Source: Owenweeksia sp.
GTDB taxonomy: Bacteria > Bacteroidota > Bacteroidia > Flavobacteriales > Schleiferiaceae
Direction: 5' to 3'
DNA: 34,871 nt
Assembly: GCA_028285465.1 (NCBI GenBank)
Contig: JANQPD010000066.1
Location: forward strand, 1 to 34,871
A program made the position numbers and the translations under genes. Below are positions 7,181 through 15,045 of the stretch, piece by piece; within the stretch, counting starts at the first letter, position 1, and each line of letters starts with the position of its first letter. The notes beneath the pieces are model-generated. The model saw only the letters and a program-made list of their open reading frames with translations. It had not been told where the DNA came from and made no database searches.

Positions 7181-9179
7181 TCCTTCTTCCTTTGGGGTAG
7201 CTCACTTCATACAGCAACTCCAGTTTTTTGCTTTCTTTGGGCTGCAATTCCATTTCCCAGCTAATGATCCCGGTTTCTTCATTCAGCTTGCCTCCGGAAT
7301 GTTCCAGGCGCTTCACTTTTATTTCGCTGTGGCCGCTTACGGGGTACTGATCTAAAAGGGTAAGCTGCAAGGGTACGGGTTTGGTGTTGCGTACCGCTAT
7401 GCGGTACTGAAAGCGTTTGCTGCGCTTCCCACCCAGGAAGGAGCTGCCTTCTTTTGTTTTTACAGCTTCCCGTAGCACTTTTATATTCTCGTCTTTGCCC
7501 AGGGAAAGGGTCAGGGTATCTTCCGCTTCGCTTACGTTGATCTGGGTTTCGCCTAAATACGTGCCTTCCAGGTATAGACCGGCAGCACCATCGAGCAAAT
7601 TGAGGCGCTCCCAATCGGTTAAAGAGGCGGTTAAGAAGGCGTTTTCATGTAGTTTGGGAATGGCGGTGTAACTGAAAGCAGCAGGCAGTTCATAGTTTTC
7701 TACCTGCACCTGGTACTCTTCGCCATTGCTGGGCACATCATACGGCAGGGCTACGTCAAAATTCAGGTTTACCGGGTTTTGAGAGATTTTGAACTCCACT
7801 TTAACTCCATCTATATAAACTGCGTTACCATTTTCTCTCGCCCCTCTAACCCGGCTGTTGCCATATCGATCATAAGTTACCCCGGCAGCCTGGCTGGCTA
7901 TGGAGCTTACATCCCGCACGGCCATGTTCTGTATGTCTTCACTAGTAATTATGGTTGATGTCTTTGTTTTTTCAACAAGCGGCCTTTGATATTGAATCAC
8001 TACTTCCCCCAGCGTTTCGGCTGCGGCCTGCAAACGGATGTTGTAGAATTGTGTTTCTTTAGATAAATACTGGGTTGCTTTCTGGTAACCTAAAAAGCTA
8101 ACTTCTAACCTTTGGGCCGCGGAACTCAGTTGAAGGTTAAAATTACCGTTCATATCTGTAGTAGTACCATTAATGAGATGACCCTGTGGGTTTAATGCTA
8201 CTACATTGGCAAAAGGAATAGCTTCGGAGCTTTGTGCATCGACCACTATACCTTTAAATGTTCCCGTAAAGCCTCCTCTGGGAGCGGGTTTTTGAGGTGG
8301 GTTATAGGACCTCCAGTTGCTGTTCACAAAATTCAAAAACCATGGTTCCAGGTCGGCCAAAGCAGCGGCTTCGGCCGGGTTTCCCGTACTTAAGCGGAGC
8401 TTTACCTGTTTCCAGTCTTCCCCGCTGCTCTGGTTGATCTTTGCTTTATAGGCGAGTTGCAAAGGTTTGCTGATGTCGGTAACTTTTATGTCGTAATATG
8501 GCCTCCACCCCGCTTCGGCAATGGTATAACGCAGCTCAAAATTCAGGGTTTGCGCCCGCTCAGACTTTAGTTTTATCGAAACCTGCCCTTTAGGCCTGGC
8601 TTGTGCAATGCGTACTTCCTGCAGTTGGTTGATGATCTTTTGGCGATCCCGGTTAAGCTTATCTATCTCCAACCGCAGTTTTTGCTGTGTTTGTTTGATC
8701 GCAATAAGGCGGTTTTTAGCGAAGTTAATGGCTTGTTCGAGCTCCGCCACCGTAATGCCCTTTAGTTGGTCATAATTAGCATTGTTTAATAAAAGCTGCT
8801 GCTCCTGCCGGCTTACGGCCAGCAAATCACGTTTGGTTTTTACCGTTTCGCCCAGCGTTTTTAACTGGTCATTTAAACGCCCGGTCTCTTGTTTTTGCGC
8901 TTCTTTTTCCGCTTCAAAAGCTACCTCAAAACTAGTTGACAATACCGATACATTCCCGTTAGAAGTAAACTGAAGAGATTTTTCATCGAGTGCCGGTGAA
9001 AGGTCTTCGAGCAATAGCGTAAGGTTACCGGAGGGAATGTTCACCTGGCCACTGCGGCTCACTTCGGCTCCGTTGAAAAATACAGTGACCTCGGTTATTT
9101 TACTGGTCGCCGGGATTGACTTTTGCGAAGGGAGTAAAACAGGAGAGCTCAACAGCAAAAAAGAAAGTAGCGTATGCAT
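7170..9179 (-). CDS. MuiA-family (DUF4140/DUF4139) envelope protein with inserted carboxypeptidase-regulatory and TonB-plug-like domains
   Basis: A 669-aa exported protein with a signal peptide (MHTLLSFLLLSSPVLLPSQ). Residues about 27-85 match the DUF4140 N-terminal domain. Residues about 85-195 form a coiled coil rich in Q, K, E and L. From about 198 the DUF4139 beta-rich domain begins (RYTIAEAGWRPYYD, SSGEDW). It is interrupted at about 300-462 by a carboxypeptidase-regulatory-like fold (GTFKGIVVDAQSSEAIPFAN to about 385) and a plug-like stretch with SEDIQNMAVRDVSSIASQAA, RVRGARENGN and AVYIDGVKV. It then resumes (LNFDVALPYDVPSNGEEYQV) to the end. The cassette resembles the N-terminus of SusC/TonB receptors, but no beta-barrel follows. 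The next gene upstream is a paralogue without the cassette. Function is unknown beyond the 'mucoidy inhibitor' family name. Confidence 0.85.
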   Translation of the reverse strand: MHTLLSFLLLSSPVLLPSQKSIPATSKITEVTVFFNGAEVSRSGQVNIPSGNLTLLLEDLSPALDEKSLQFTSNGNVSVLSTSFEVAFEAEKEAQKQETGRLNDQLKTLGETVKTKRDLLAVSRQEQQLLLNNANYDQLKGITVAELEQAINFAKNRLIAIKQTQQKLRLEIDKLNRDRQKIINQLQEVRIAQARPKGQVSIKLKSERAQTLNFELRYTIAEAGWRPYYDIKVTDISKPLQLAYKAKINQSSGEDWKQVKLRLSTGNPAEAAALADLEPWFLNFVNSNWRSYNPPQKPAPRGGFTGTFKGIVVDAQSSEAIPFANVVALNPQGHLINGTTTDMNGNFNLQLSSAAQRLEVSFLGYQKATQYLSKETQFYNIRLQAAAETLGEVVIQYQRPLVEKTKTSTIITSEDIQNMAVRDVSSIASQAAGVTYDRYGNSRVRGARENGNAVYIDGVKVEFKISQNPVNLNFDVALPYDVPSNGEEYQVQVENYELPAAFSYTAIPKLHENAFLTASLTDWERLNLLDGAAGLYLEGTYLGETQINVSEAEDTLTLSLGKDENIKVLREAVKTKEGSSFLGGKRSKRFQYRIAVRNTKPVPLQLTLLDQYPVSGHSEIKVKRLEHSGGKLNEETGIISWEMELQPKESKKLELLYEVSYPKGRRINL

Positions 9180-9240
9180 AATAGGGGTTTATTAGTTAGA
9201 GCGAAAGAAAGCAAATAGGTTGCACAGCGGTCCTCTTTCC

Positions 9241-10818
9241 CTAATAATACATTACTCTAACCTCTTTAGGATACTTTACTTCATACGAAACTTCATAAGC
9301 CTTTTGCTGGGCAGGCGCCAGGGGGAAACGCCATTTGATGATGCCGGAGGGTTCATCGTATTCTCCACCGCCTACGCTCTTTACGCTAACTTTTATTTCA
9401 TCGTTTTGCGAAACCGGTACCTGGTCGCGCAATACGATGTCAACCGCCTGTTTTTTGTTGTTGCGCAGCTCAATACGCCACACATAGTGGTCGATGCGGT
9501 TGCTGCCGAAAAAGGTTTTTTCCTGCTTGGTGTAAACGCGTTCCCGGCTTATTACGAGGCCTTTGTCGCGCCCCAGCGACAACTGCAGGGTGTCTTGAGG
9601 CAATTGGGTATTCAAGTACGCCTTACCAACGTAAGTGTTGTTGTTAAAAAGCGAGATATCTCCGTCCAATAAGTCATACTTGTTCCAGCCATGTACTTTG
9701 GCCACCAAAAAAGCATCTTTATCCAGGCGCGGTTTGGCGTGGTATTCATACCTGGCGGGTAACTCCAGTGCACGCAGGGCTACCGTTACGGGGGTATTAG
9801 ATGAGAGAAGCGTTTGTTTTCTTTCGATGGTGTATTCCTGCTGGGTAAGGTTTTGATTTATGGTGGTTTGTGGGGGATTAAAGCTTTCTGCATCGTCTGC
9901 TGCGGCTTCAAACTGCCGGATGGTATTTGCATTCCTTAGTGTGGGAGGGTTTCCCCCGGTCAGGGATACATTATGCAGGTTTACATACCAGGTGGCCATA
10001 TAGGGAACCTGCGCGCTGGCTGAAGGGTTTCCTGTGGCCAGGACCAGGTTTACGTTCTTCCAGTCTTCTCCCGTGTTTTGGGTGATGTTGGCTTTGTGGG
10101 TAAGCTTTACCGGTTGGCTGAGGTCATTAACTTTGGCATCATACACACTACGCCAATGGGCGTTGGGCACGATGTAAGAGAGGCGAAAACGGGCGTTAAT
10201 GGCGTTTTCCGTTACTACTTTTACGTATACCTCTCCAGAGGTGCGCTTTAGCTTTTGCAAAAGCTCCTGCTTTTCTTTAAGCAGGTGCGCCTGCTTTTCC
10301 TGCAGTTCCTTTTTTTCGTTTTGCAGGGCATACCATTCCCTGGCATTGCGTTCCCTGCGCTGCCGGGCAAAATCTGCTGTGGCCTTGAGTTCATTTAAGG
10401 TAAAGCTGCCGGTTCCGCCTAACTTTTTGTTTTCCTCCAGCACCTCTCTTTCCAATACAAGGCCATGTTCTTCAGAGGCAATGGCTTCAAGGCGCAGGCG
10501 CAGGCTTTCCAACTTATTGTGCACCCCTTCTAAAGAGGGGTGGTCTTCAAGGTTCTTGGAAGGATTGGCCTGGTGCCGGATAGACAGTACATCCAGGCGG
10601 CCGTTTCCACCCAGGATAATAGAGTTTGGGTCGAGTTCGCGCGGAAGAGAAGAAAAAATCAGAACGGACTCCCCTTTAGGAAGGGAGGCACTGGCTGTGC
10701 GGGTGAGCTGGGCCCCCTGTTGAAAAACGGTAGCCGTTTCTATGCGGCTTTCGAGGGTGATCTGTGAGAAGGCAAATAAGCAAAAACTGCTGAATGCCAG
10801 GCTGAGAAATGCTTTCAT
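9241..10818 (-). CDS. MuiA-family (DUF4140/DUF4139) envelope protein
   Basis: A 525-aa exported protein (signal peptide MKAFLSLAFSSFCLFAFSQ), paralogous to its downstream neighbour but with a short linker instead of the plug cassette. It has the DUF4140 region (TLESRIETATVFQQGAQLTR), a coiled coil at about residues 95-190, and DUF4139 with SYIVPNAHWRSVYDAKV, NTGEDWKNVNLVLATGNPSA and the C-terminal YEVSYEVKYPKEVRV. In the region that replaces the cassette there is a low-complexity N/Q/T-rich linker. The gap to the next gene is 61 nt, so the two are likely co-transcribed. The name comes from a protein reported to suppress mucoidy; the molecular role is not known. Confidence 0.87.
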   Translation of the reverse strand: MKAFLSLAFSSFCLFAFSQITLESRIETATVFQQGAQLTRTASASLPKGESVLIFSSLPRELDPNSIILGGNGRLDVLSIRHQANPSKNLEDHPSLEGVHNKLESLRLRLEAIASEEHGLVLEREVLEENKKLGGTGSFTLNELKATADFARQRRERNAREWYALQNEKKELQEKQAHLLKEKQELLQKLKRTSGEVYVKVVTENAINARFRLSYIVPNAHWRSVYDAKVNDLSQPVKLTHKANITQNTGEDWKNVNLVLATGNPSASAQVPYMATWYVNLHNVSLTGGNPPTLRNANTIRQFEAAADDAESFNPPQTTINQNLTQQEYTIERKQTLLSSNTPVTVALRALELPARYEYHAKPRLDKDAFLVAKVHGWNKYDLLDGDISLFNNNTYVGKAYLNTQLPQDTLQLSLGRDKGLVISRERVYTKQEKTFFGSNRIDHYVWRIELRNNKKQAVDIVLRDQVPVSQNDEIKVSVKSVGGGEYDEPSGIIKWRFPLAPAQQKAYEVSYEVKYPKEVRVMYY

Positions 10819-10938
10819 TTTGTTGGGTTTTAGCTATTAGAACGATACAGTGCAATAAACGCACAAAGCCAGCATAGCATATTTCAGGCCAAAGAATGAA
10901 AGCAAGTCAATGTAAAGCCTTACAGGGCTATAAGGTAT

Positions 10939-12930
10939 TTATACTTCCTGCGGAGCGGCCTCTTTAGAAGCCTTAGCTTTTTTAACGGTTTCAATCTTGC
11001 TTTTTTCTGTTTCGCAAAGAGGTTTTTTCATCACTTTGTTGCCGACATTCCATAAAAACAAAATAAGCCCGATAATAAAGAGTTGGCTGAGCAAGCTTTC
11101 CCATGCCGGGTAAATGCCCAGCAGGCTCCAACGCAGGTTAAAAGGAGTGCTGCTTATGCCCAGTATACCCGCTTCTTGCAGGGCGTGTATGCCTTTCCCC
11201 GTAAGTACTACTGCGAGAAAGGAGATAATAATAGCGGAGTATTTAAACAACTGCGTAATGGGGATCTTTTTGGAGAAGCGCAGCAGCAGAACGGAAATGA
11301 TCCCCAGGGCTAAAAACGCCGCTACTATGCCCCCCACGAATGCGGTTTGATGGCTTTCCCCTACCTCCATATTCAAAGCGGAAAGGAAGAGCACCGACTC
11401 AAAGGCTTCCCTGAAAACCACGAGGAAAGAAAGGAAAGCCAGGCCCATCATATTCTCTTTTCGGGCCAGGCTCTGGATACGCGTTTTCACATAAGCCTGC
11501 CATTTGCCGGCTTCGGATTTACTGTGCATCCAGAAACCCACGTAGAGCAACACACCTACGGCAAACAAAGCGATGGCCCCCTCCATTACTTCGCGTTGTG
11601 CCCCGCTGAAAGTAAACAAACGGTCTGCCGCTAGCCATAACAAAAAACCAAGCGCAATGGCAGCTAGCCAACCTCCGTGTACGTAAGCGGCAGCGTTTTT
11701 TATCTTCAAGGAACGGATAATACCCAATACCGTAATGACCACCAGGAAGGCTTCCAGTCCCTCGCGCAGAATGATGGAAGAACTCAACAGAAACGCCAGC
11801 CACCCGGAAAATGATTTTTCCCCGAGTACTCCCTGGGCTTCGTTCAGCAAAACGATAGAAGCCTGGGCCTGCTGCCGGATAATGGAGAGGTCCCGGCCTT
11901 TTTCTATGGAGCTACGCATGGCCGACATACTTCCTTCTATATTGGCTACAAGGCTGGCATCATTGGCCCTTAGCTGCACTTCAACGGGCTCTACTCCTTC
12001 CAGGTAAGCGGTTAGAGCCAACGTTCTTGCTTCTTCCAGTTTACCCGCTTCATAGGCTTCAACCGCTTCATTTACCCAGTTTTTGGCCTTGGCGAGGTAA
12101 TCCACCTGTTCCTCATCCACCAGATCCTGGGGAAATAACCGCAGGGCGCTGATCATATGTGGCAAGCCTGTTTCTAGCTGTAGTTTTTCCTGTAATTCTT
12201 CATTGTTCGAGGAAGCCAGCATTTCCAGGGTAGGCGAAATTTCCAGCTGTGCTTTAACGTCTTCTTTTTCGGGCTTTTGGCCTTCGTAAGGCAAGCTTAA
12301 TACATAAAAAGCCAGGTCCCACACTTCATCATCACCCAGCTCATTAAAAGCACGCATACCAGTGCCTTCAACCCCCAGGCGTATGGTATTGTAGGCCTGG
12401 AAAGGGGATAAGCCATTCGCTTTATCAGGATGGTGAAAGTTTGTAGGAGCCGGATCAAGCGCTGAGGCAAGTACGCCATCTCCTTTGCCCCTACCGCCAT
12501 GGCAAGACTGGCAATGCAGGGCAAAAAGCTGTTTCCCGTTGGCAATTTTAGGCCAGCGTTTCGGGGCAATCTCCAGCTGAAAATGACCAATTACATCTTG
12601 TTTTATATTGGAGGCAACCGAGGCGACCTTGCTAGGGCTGGCTTTTTCCAGGATGAGGTTTTCCAACAAGAGAATATCAGACCGGGTAGAAGTAGAGGTA
12701 GCGTCTGAAAGGCGCTTAATGGTGCCTACAAATTCCTTCATTTCAGAAAACTCCGCCTGGCTGATTATTTTCCCTTCCTGCACCGCCATGCTGTAATCTA
12801 CGGCTATGTAATCGAGCAGGTGCACCATCATCCGGGCCTGTTCGTTTTTACCTGCAGGAGGCGTTCCGGCAAAAGCAAAAAGCGCACAAAACAACAACAT
12901 CCAACTACTAAAAAACCTCAATCTCAACAT
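10939..12930 (-). CDS. Cytochrome c-FTR1 family iron permease fusion
   Basis: A 663-aa inner-membrane protein. An ATG at 12928-12930 starts a signal peptide (MLRLRFFSSWMLLFCALFAF). A longer reading to 13089 overlaps the next gene and starts upstream of the promoter element at 12974-12981, so it is rejected. A periplasmic part carries a class I cytochrome c domain with the heme site CQSCH at 140-144 and probable axial M192 (GTGMRAF). A helical linker follows, then the FTR1 permease region from about 375 with its two R-E-x-x-E motifs, REGLE (389-393) and REAFE (507-511), known in the family to be needed for iron transport. The tail is basic. A heme domain beside the permease suggests electron transfer linked to iron uptake. 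Confidence 0.9.
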   Translation of the reverse strand: MLRLRFFSSWMLLFCALFAFAGTPPAGKNEQARMMVHLLDYIAVDYSMAVQEGKIISQAEFSEMKEFVGTIKRLSDATSTSTRSDILLLENLILEKASPSKVASVASNIKQDVIGHFQLEIAPKRWPKIANGKQLFALHCQSCHGGRGKGDGVLASALDPAPTNFHHPDKANGLSPFQAYNTIRLGVEGTGMRAFNELGDDEVWDLAFYVLSLPYEGQKPEKEDVKAQLEISPTLEMLASSNNEELQEKLQLETGLPHMISALRLFPQDLVDEEQVDYLAKAKNWVNEAVEAYEAGKLEEARTLALTAYLEGVEPVEVQLRANDASLVANIEGSMSAMRSSIEKGRDLSIIRQQAQASIVLLNEAQGVLGEKSFSGWLAFLLSSSIILREGLEAFLVVITVLGIIRSLKIKNAAAYVHGGWLAAIALGFLLWLAADRLFTFSGAQREVMEGAIALFAVGVLLYVGFWMHSKSEAGKWQAYVKTRIQSLARKENMMGLAFLSFLVVFREAFESVLFLSALNMEVGESHQTAFVGGIVAAFLALGIISVLLLRFSKKIPITQLFKYSAIIISFLAVVLTGKGIHALQEAGILGISSTPFNLRWSLLGIYPAWESLLSQLFIIGLILFLWNVGNKVMKKPLCETEKSKIETVKKAKASKEAAPQEV

Positions 12931-12973
12931 AAATCGCGCATAGTGCTTATTTAGACCACTTAAAAATAGAATG

Positions 12974-12981
12974 CAAATATA
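12974..12981 (-). promoter_or_regulatory. Predicted -7 promoter element of the cytochrome c-FTR1 gene
   Basis: TATATTTG on the minus strand, a perfect TAnnTTTG match, 43 nt before the ATG at 12930. It lies inside the longer reading frame of the FTR1 gene and so supports the shorter start. Confidence 0.55.
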
Positions 12982-13012
12982 ATGGCTAAACCCATGCGGT
13001 GTGCGGGTACTT

Positions 13013-13627
13013 TTACTTTTTACTGATGAAGGGACTTCCTTTTGGGTAAAAACGCCAGGGCAGGTGTTTGTCTTCTCCGGCATAATCAATCCCTATACGG
13101 GTAGTATGCACAACCTCTGCCCGGGAAAATGGATCCAGAGGTGCTTCCAGCCAGATGTCGGGACCTTGTAAGCTGTGTCCGTAGTGTGTTTTGCTTATCC
13201 CCAACGCCTGGCTAAAGTTGCCCGGGCCTGCACATAATTTAGGGGTAAGGCGTTCCTGCCCGCGCCTTTGTAGCATATGCGGAATGCCTTCAAGGGGTTC
13301 ACCAGCCCGGATGAGCACGGCATCGGCCTTTTCGGCCTCGTTGGTAATGATGTTAAACAAATGATGCAGCCCATAGCACAGGTAAACATAGGCTACCCCC
13401 CCTGCTTTGTACATGACCTCCGTGCGTTTGGTTCTCCGGTTCAGGTGTGCATGGCAGGCGGCATCTCCCCAGCCCCGGTAGGCTTCTGTTTCTGTGATCC
13501 GGGCTACACTGTACTTACCTGCAAAGCGGGTATGCACGGTACAGCCCAGCAGTTGTTGCGCTACGGAAACCACCTTGGTTTGCCGGTAAAAGGAATCGGG
13601 AAGCACTTTTCCGCTGCTCAATCCCAT
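13013..13627 (-). CDS. DNA-3-methyladenine glycosylase (AAG/MPG family)
   Basis: A 204-aa base-excision repair enzyme that removes alkylated purines such as 3-methyladenine. Family motifs include ITETEAYRGWGDAACHA with the catalytic glutamate region, RRTKRTEVMYKAGGVAYVYLCYGLHHLFNIIT, the nucleotide-pocket stretch GEPLEGIPHMLQRR, and KLCAGPGNFSQALGIS. Its length is normal for bacterial members. The ATG at 13625-13627 lies 10 nt inside the end of the upstream aldo/keto reductase gene, so the two are co-transcribed. No adaptive-response (ada, alkA) gene is seen nearby. Confidence 0.93.
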   Translation of the reverse strand: MGLSSGKVLPDSFYRQTKVVSVAQQLLGCTVHTRFAGKYSVARITETEAYRGWGDAACHAHLNRRTKRTEVMYKAGGVAYVYLCYGLHHLFNIITNEAEKADAVLIRAGEPLEGIPHMLQRRGQERLTPKLCAGPGNFSQALGISKTHYGHSLQGPDIWLEAPLDPFSRAEVVHTTRIGIDYAGEDKHLPWRFYPKGSPFISKK

Positions 13628-14436
13628 TGCGGGGCAAACTCAGGGTTTATATAGCGTTTGTTTTTAGACCTCAGTTCGGAGATACGGGCCATTTCTTCTT
13701 CGCTTAGGTGAAAGTTGAACACATCAAAGTTTTGTTTGATGCGCATCAGTTGACTGGATTTAGGAATGGCTGCCACATCCTCCTGTTGTACCAGCCAGCG
13801 CAAGGCAACCTGGGCGGCGCGTACTTTGTGCTTTGCCGCAATGTGGCCCAGCACTTCATCATCGGTTACCTCTCCTTTTGCCAGCGGGCAATAGGCCGTC
13901 ACGAAACAGTTCATTTCCCGGGTTTTCTTAAGCAGCTTATTTTGATCGATATAGGGGTGGTATTCGAATTGATTACACAGAATAGGGACCTGCAATTGCT
14001 GTACCTGCTCCAGCAACTCTATGTTAAAGTTGCTTACGCCGATGTGTTTGCAATATTGTTTTTCCTTTGCCTCCATAAGCTGCTCCAGGGACTCTTCCAG
14101 CAAAATGCTTTTATTGGGCCAGTGGATCAGCAGCAGGTCTACGTAGTCTTGTTTCATTTTGCGCAGGCTTTCTTCTACCGAGGGCAGAAAACGCGCTTTA
14201 TTGAGGTTGGTGCCCCACACTTTGTTGGTAATAAAAAGGCGGTCGCGGGAAACGTGCGTATGACCGATCACCTGGCCGATCTCGCTCTCGTTCTGATACA
14301 CCTGTGCGGTATCAAAATGGCGATAGCCCACATCCAGGGCAAACTCCAGGGCACCGATCGCTTTTCTTCCCTGGAGGTTGAAGGTACCGAAACCAAGCTT
14401 TGGGATCCAACTCCCTTCCCTCTTGATGTAATCCAT
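13618..14436 (-). CDS. Aldo/keto reductase
   Basis: A 272-aa cytosolic NADPH-dependent aldo/keto reductase of the TIM-barrel superfamily. Signatures are GYRHFDTAQVYQNESEIG (the catalytic D and Y), ITNKVWGTNL (the lysine of the tetrad), LLLIHWPN (the His), GVSNFN, NQFEYHPY, and the cofactor-binding AAIPKSSQLMRIKQNFD. It most resembles 2,5-diketogluconate reductase/DkgB-like members, but the substrate cannot be read from sequence. Its 3' end overlaps the start of the DNA glycosylase gene by 10 nt. A TACCTTGC box about 27 nt upstream of the ATG may be its promoter. Confidence 0.93.
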   Translation of the reverse strand: MDYIKREGSWIPKLGFGTFNLQGRKAIGALEFALDVGYRHFDTAQVYQNESEIGQVIGHTHVSRDRLFITNKVWGTNLNKARFLPSVEESLRKMKQDYVDLLLIHWPNKSILLEESLEQLMEAKEKQYCKHIGVSNFNIELLEQVQQLQVPILCNQFEYHPYIDQNKLLKKTREMNCFVTAYCPLAKGEVTDDEVLGHIAAKHKVRAAQVALRWLVQQEDVAAIPKSSQLMRIKQNFDVFNFHLSEEEMARISELRSKNKRYINPEFAPQWD

Positions 14437-14462
14437 TGTCGGGGCTTTTCAGAATAACCCCT

Positions 14463-14470
14463 GCAAGGTA
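14463..14470 (-). promoter_or_regulatory. Possible -7 promoter element of the aldo/keto reductase gene
   Basis: TACCTTGC on the minus strand, two mismatches from TAnnTTTG, 27 nt before the ATG and just downstream of the tRNA terminator, where a new promoter is expected. Confidence 0.3.
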
Positions 14471-14524
14471 AATATTGTTGTAGAGAAACAGGTGGGCTGC
14501 AAAAACCATTGTTGTCAGAAAGAA

Positions 14525-14551
14525 AAAAGGTCAGCGCTCTGCCGACCTTTT
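14525..14551 (-). terminator. Intrinsic terminator after tRNA-Cys
   Basis: On the minus strand AAAAGGTC pairs with GACCTTTT around a short GC-rich loop, with a following T-rich tract (14525 down to 14515). It lies 28 nt after the tRNA 3' end and separates it from the aldo/keto reductase. Confidence 0.75.
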
Positions 14552-14578
14552 GTATGCATCCCATAAGTTAAAACTTAG

Positions 14579-14649
14579 AGGTTCCGAGCGGATTCGAACC
14601 GCTGTACGAGCTTTTGCAGAGCCCTGCCTAGCCACTCGGCCACGGAACC
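14579..14649 (-). tRNA. tRNA-Cys (anticodon GCA)
   Basis: On the minus strand the acceptor arms GGTTCCG and CGGAACC pair, the anticodon loop reads CTGCAAA (anticodon GCA), and the T-arm has GGTTCGAATCC. The discriminator base is T (U73), as in cysteine tRNAs. The gene is 71 nt long; the CCA end is not encoded. It has a promoter and a terminator of its own. Confidence 0.97.
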
Positions 14650-14661
14650 TTTTACGGGCCG

Positions 14662-14669
14662 CAAAGATA
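14662..14669 (-). promoter_or_regulatory. Predicted -7 promoter element of tRNA-Cys
   Basis: TATCTTTG on the minus strand, a perfect TAnnTTTG match, ending 12 nt before the tRNA 5' end. A TTA at 14687-14689 is 17 nt upstream, a possible weak -33 element. Confidence 0.6.
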
Positions 14670-14685
14670 GTATTTATCTTTAGAG

Positions 14686-15045
14686 TTAAGGGCGCTTTTT
14701 GGTAAGGCTTACCCCAACACTTTCTACATCTCCGTTTATGGGAGGCATAAGCTTGCTTACTTTTACTTTTACCTTATGTACCATTGGCAATTCGGTTAGC
14801 AAGCGGTCGAGGATGCGTTTTGCCACATGCTCCAAAAGCTTGGAGCGCACGGCCATTTCTTCAGCGGCAATGCGGTTTATCACCACGTAATCCACGGTAT
14901 CCGAAAGGTGATCGCTTTCCGCAGCCTGGCTTAGGTCTGCCCATACACTTATGTCGAGCCGGTAATCCGTACCGATCTTCCCTTCTTCTTCCAGGCAGCC
15001 ATGGTAAGCATACAGCCGAATGTTCTCAACGTCTATCCTTCCCAT
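14686..15045 (-). CDS. folB: Dihydroneopterin aldolase
   Basis: A 119-aa enzyme of folate synthesis that cleaves 7,8-dihydroneopterin to 6-hydroxymethyl-7,8-dihydropterin and glycolaldehyde. It begins MGRIDVENIRLYAYHGCLEEE, with the conserved AYHGC region, then IGTDYRLDISVWADLSQA, DTVDYVVI, the substrate-binding glutamate segment KLLEHVAKRILDRL, and KVKVSKLMPPI. The start chosen is the ATG at 15043-15045, which overlaps the gltX stop codon as TGATG. A 22-codon longer reading runs inside gltX and adds nothing family-like. The pairing with gltX is by operon, not by pathway. Confidence 0.93.
   Translation of the reverse strand: MGRIDVENIRLYAYHGCLEEEGKIGTDYRLDISVWADLSQAAESDHLSDTVDYVVINRIAAEEMAVRSKLLEHVAKRILDRLLTELPMVHKVKVKVSKLMPPINGDVESVGVSLTKKRP

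Noticed and set aside
7865..8280. A separate TonB-dependent receptor gene inside 7170-9179
   Set aside because: The plug-like part lies in one continuous frame with MuiA domains on both sides, and there is no barrel, stop or start between them.
10880..10935. A possible terminator hairpin between the FTR1 and MuiA genes (CCTTA...TAAGG)
   Set aside because: The stem is only 5 bp and has no T-tract, so it is too weak to report as a feature.
12931..13089. Extended N-terminus for the cytochrome c-FTR1 gene
   Set aside because: The extension contains a -7 promoter element, overlaps the glycosylase gene and would bury the signal peptide.
13708..14457. A 249-codon plus-strand open frame
   Set aside because: Antisense to the aldo/keto reductase gene, which has all its family motifs; the residue pattern is a complement artefact.
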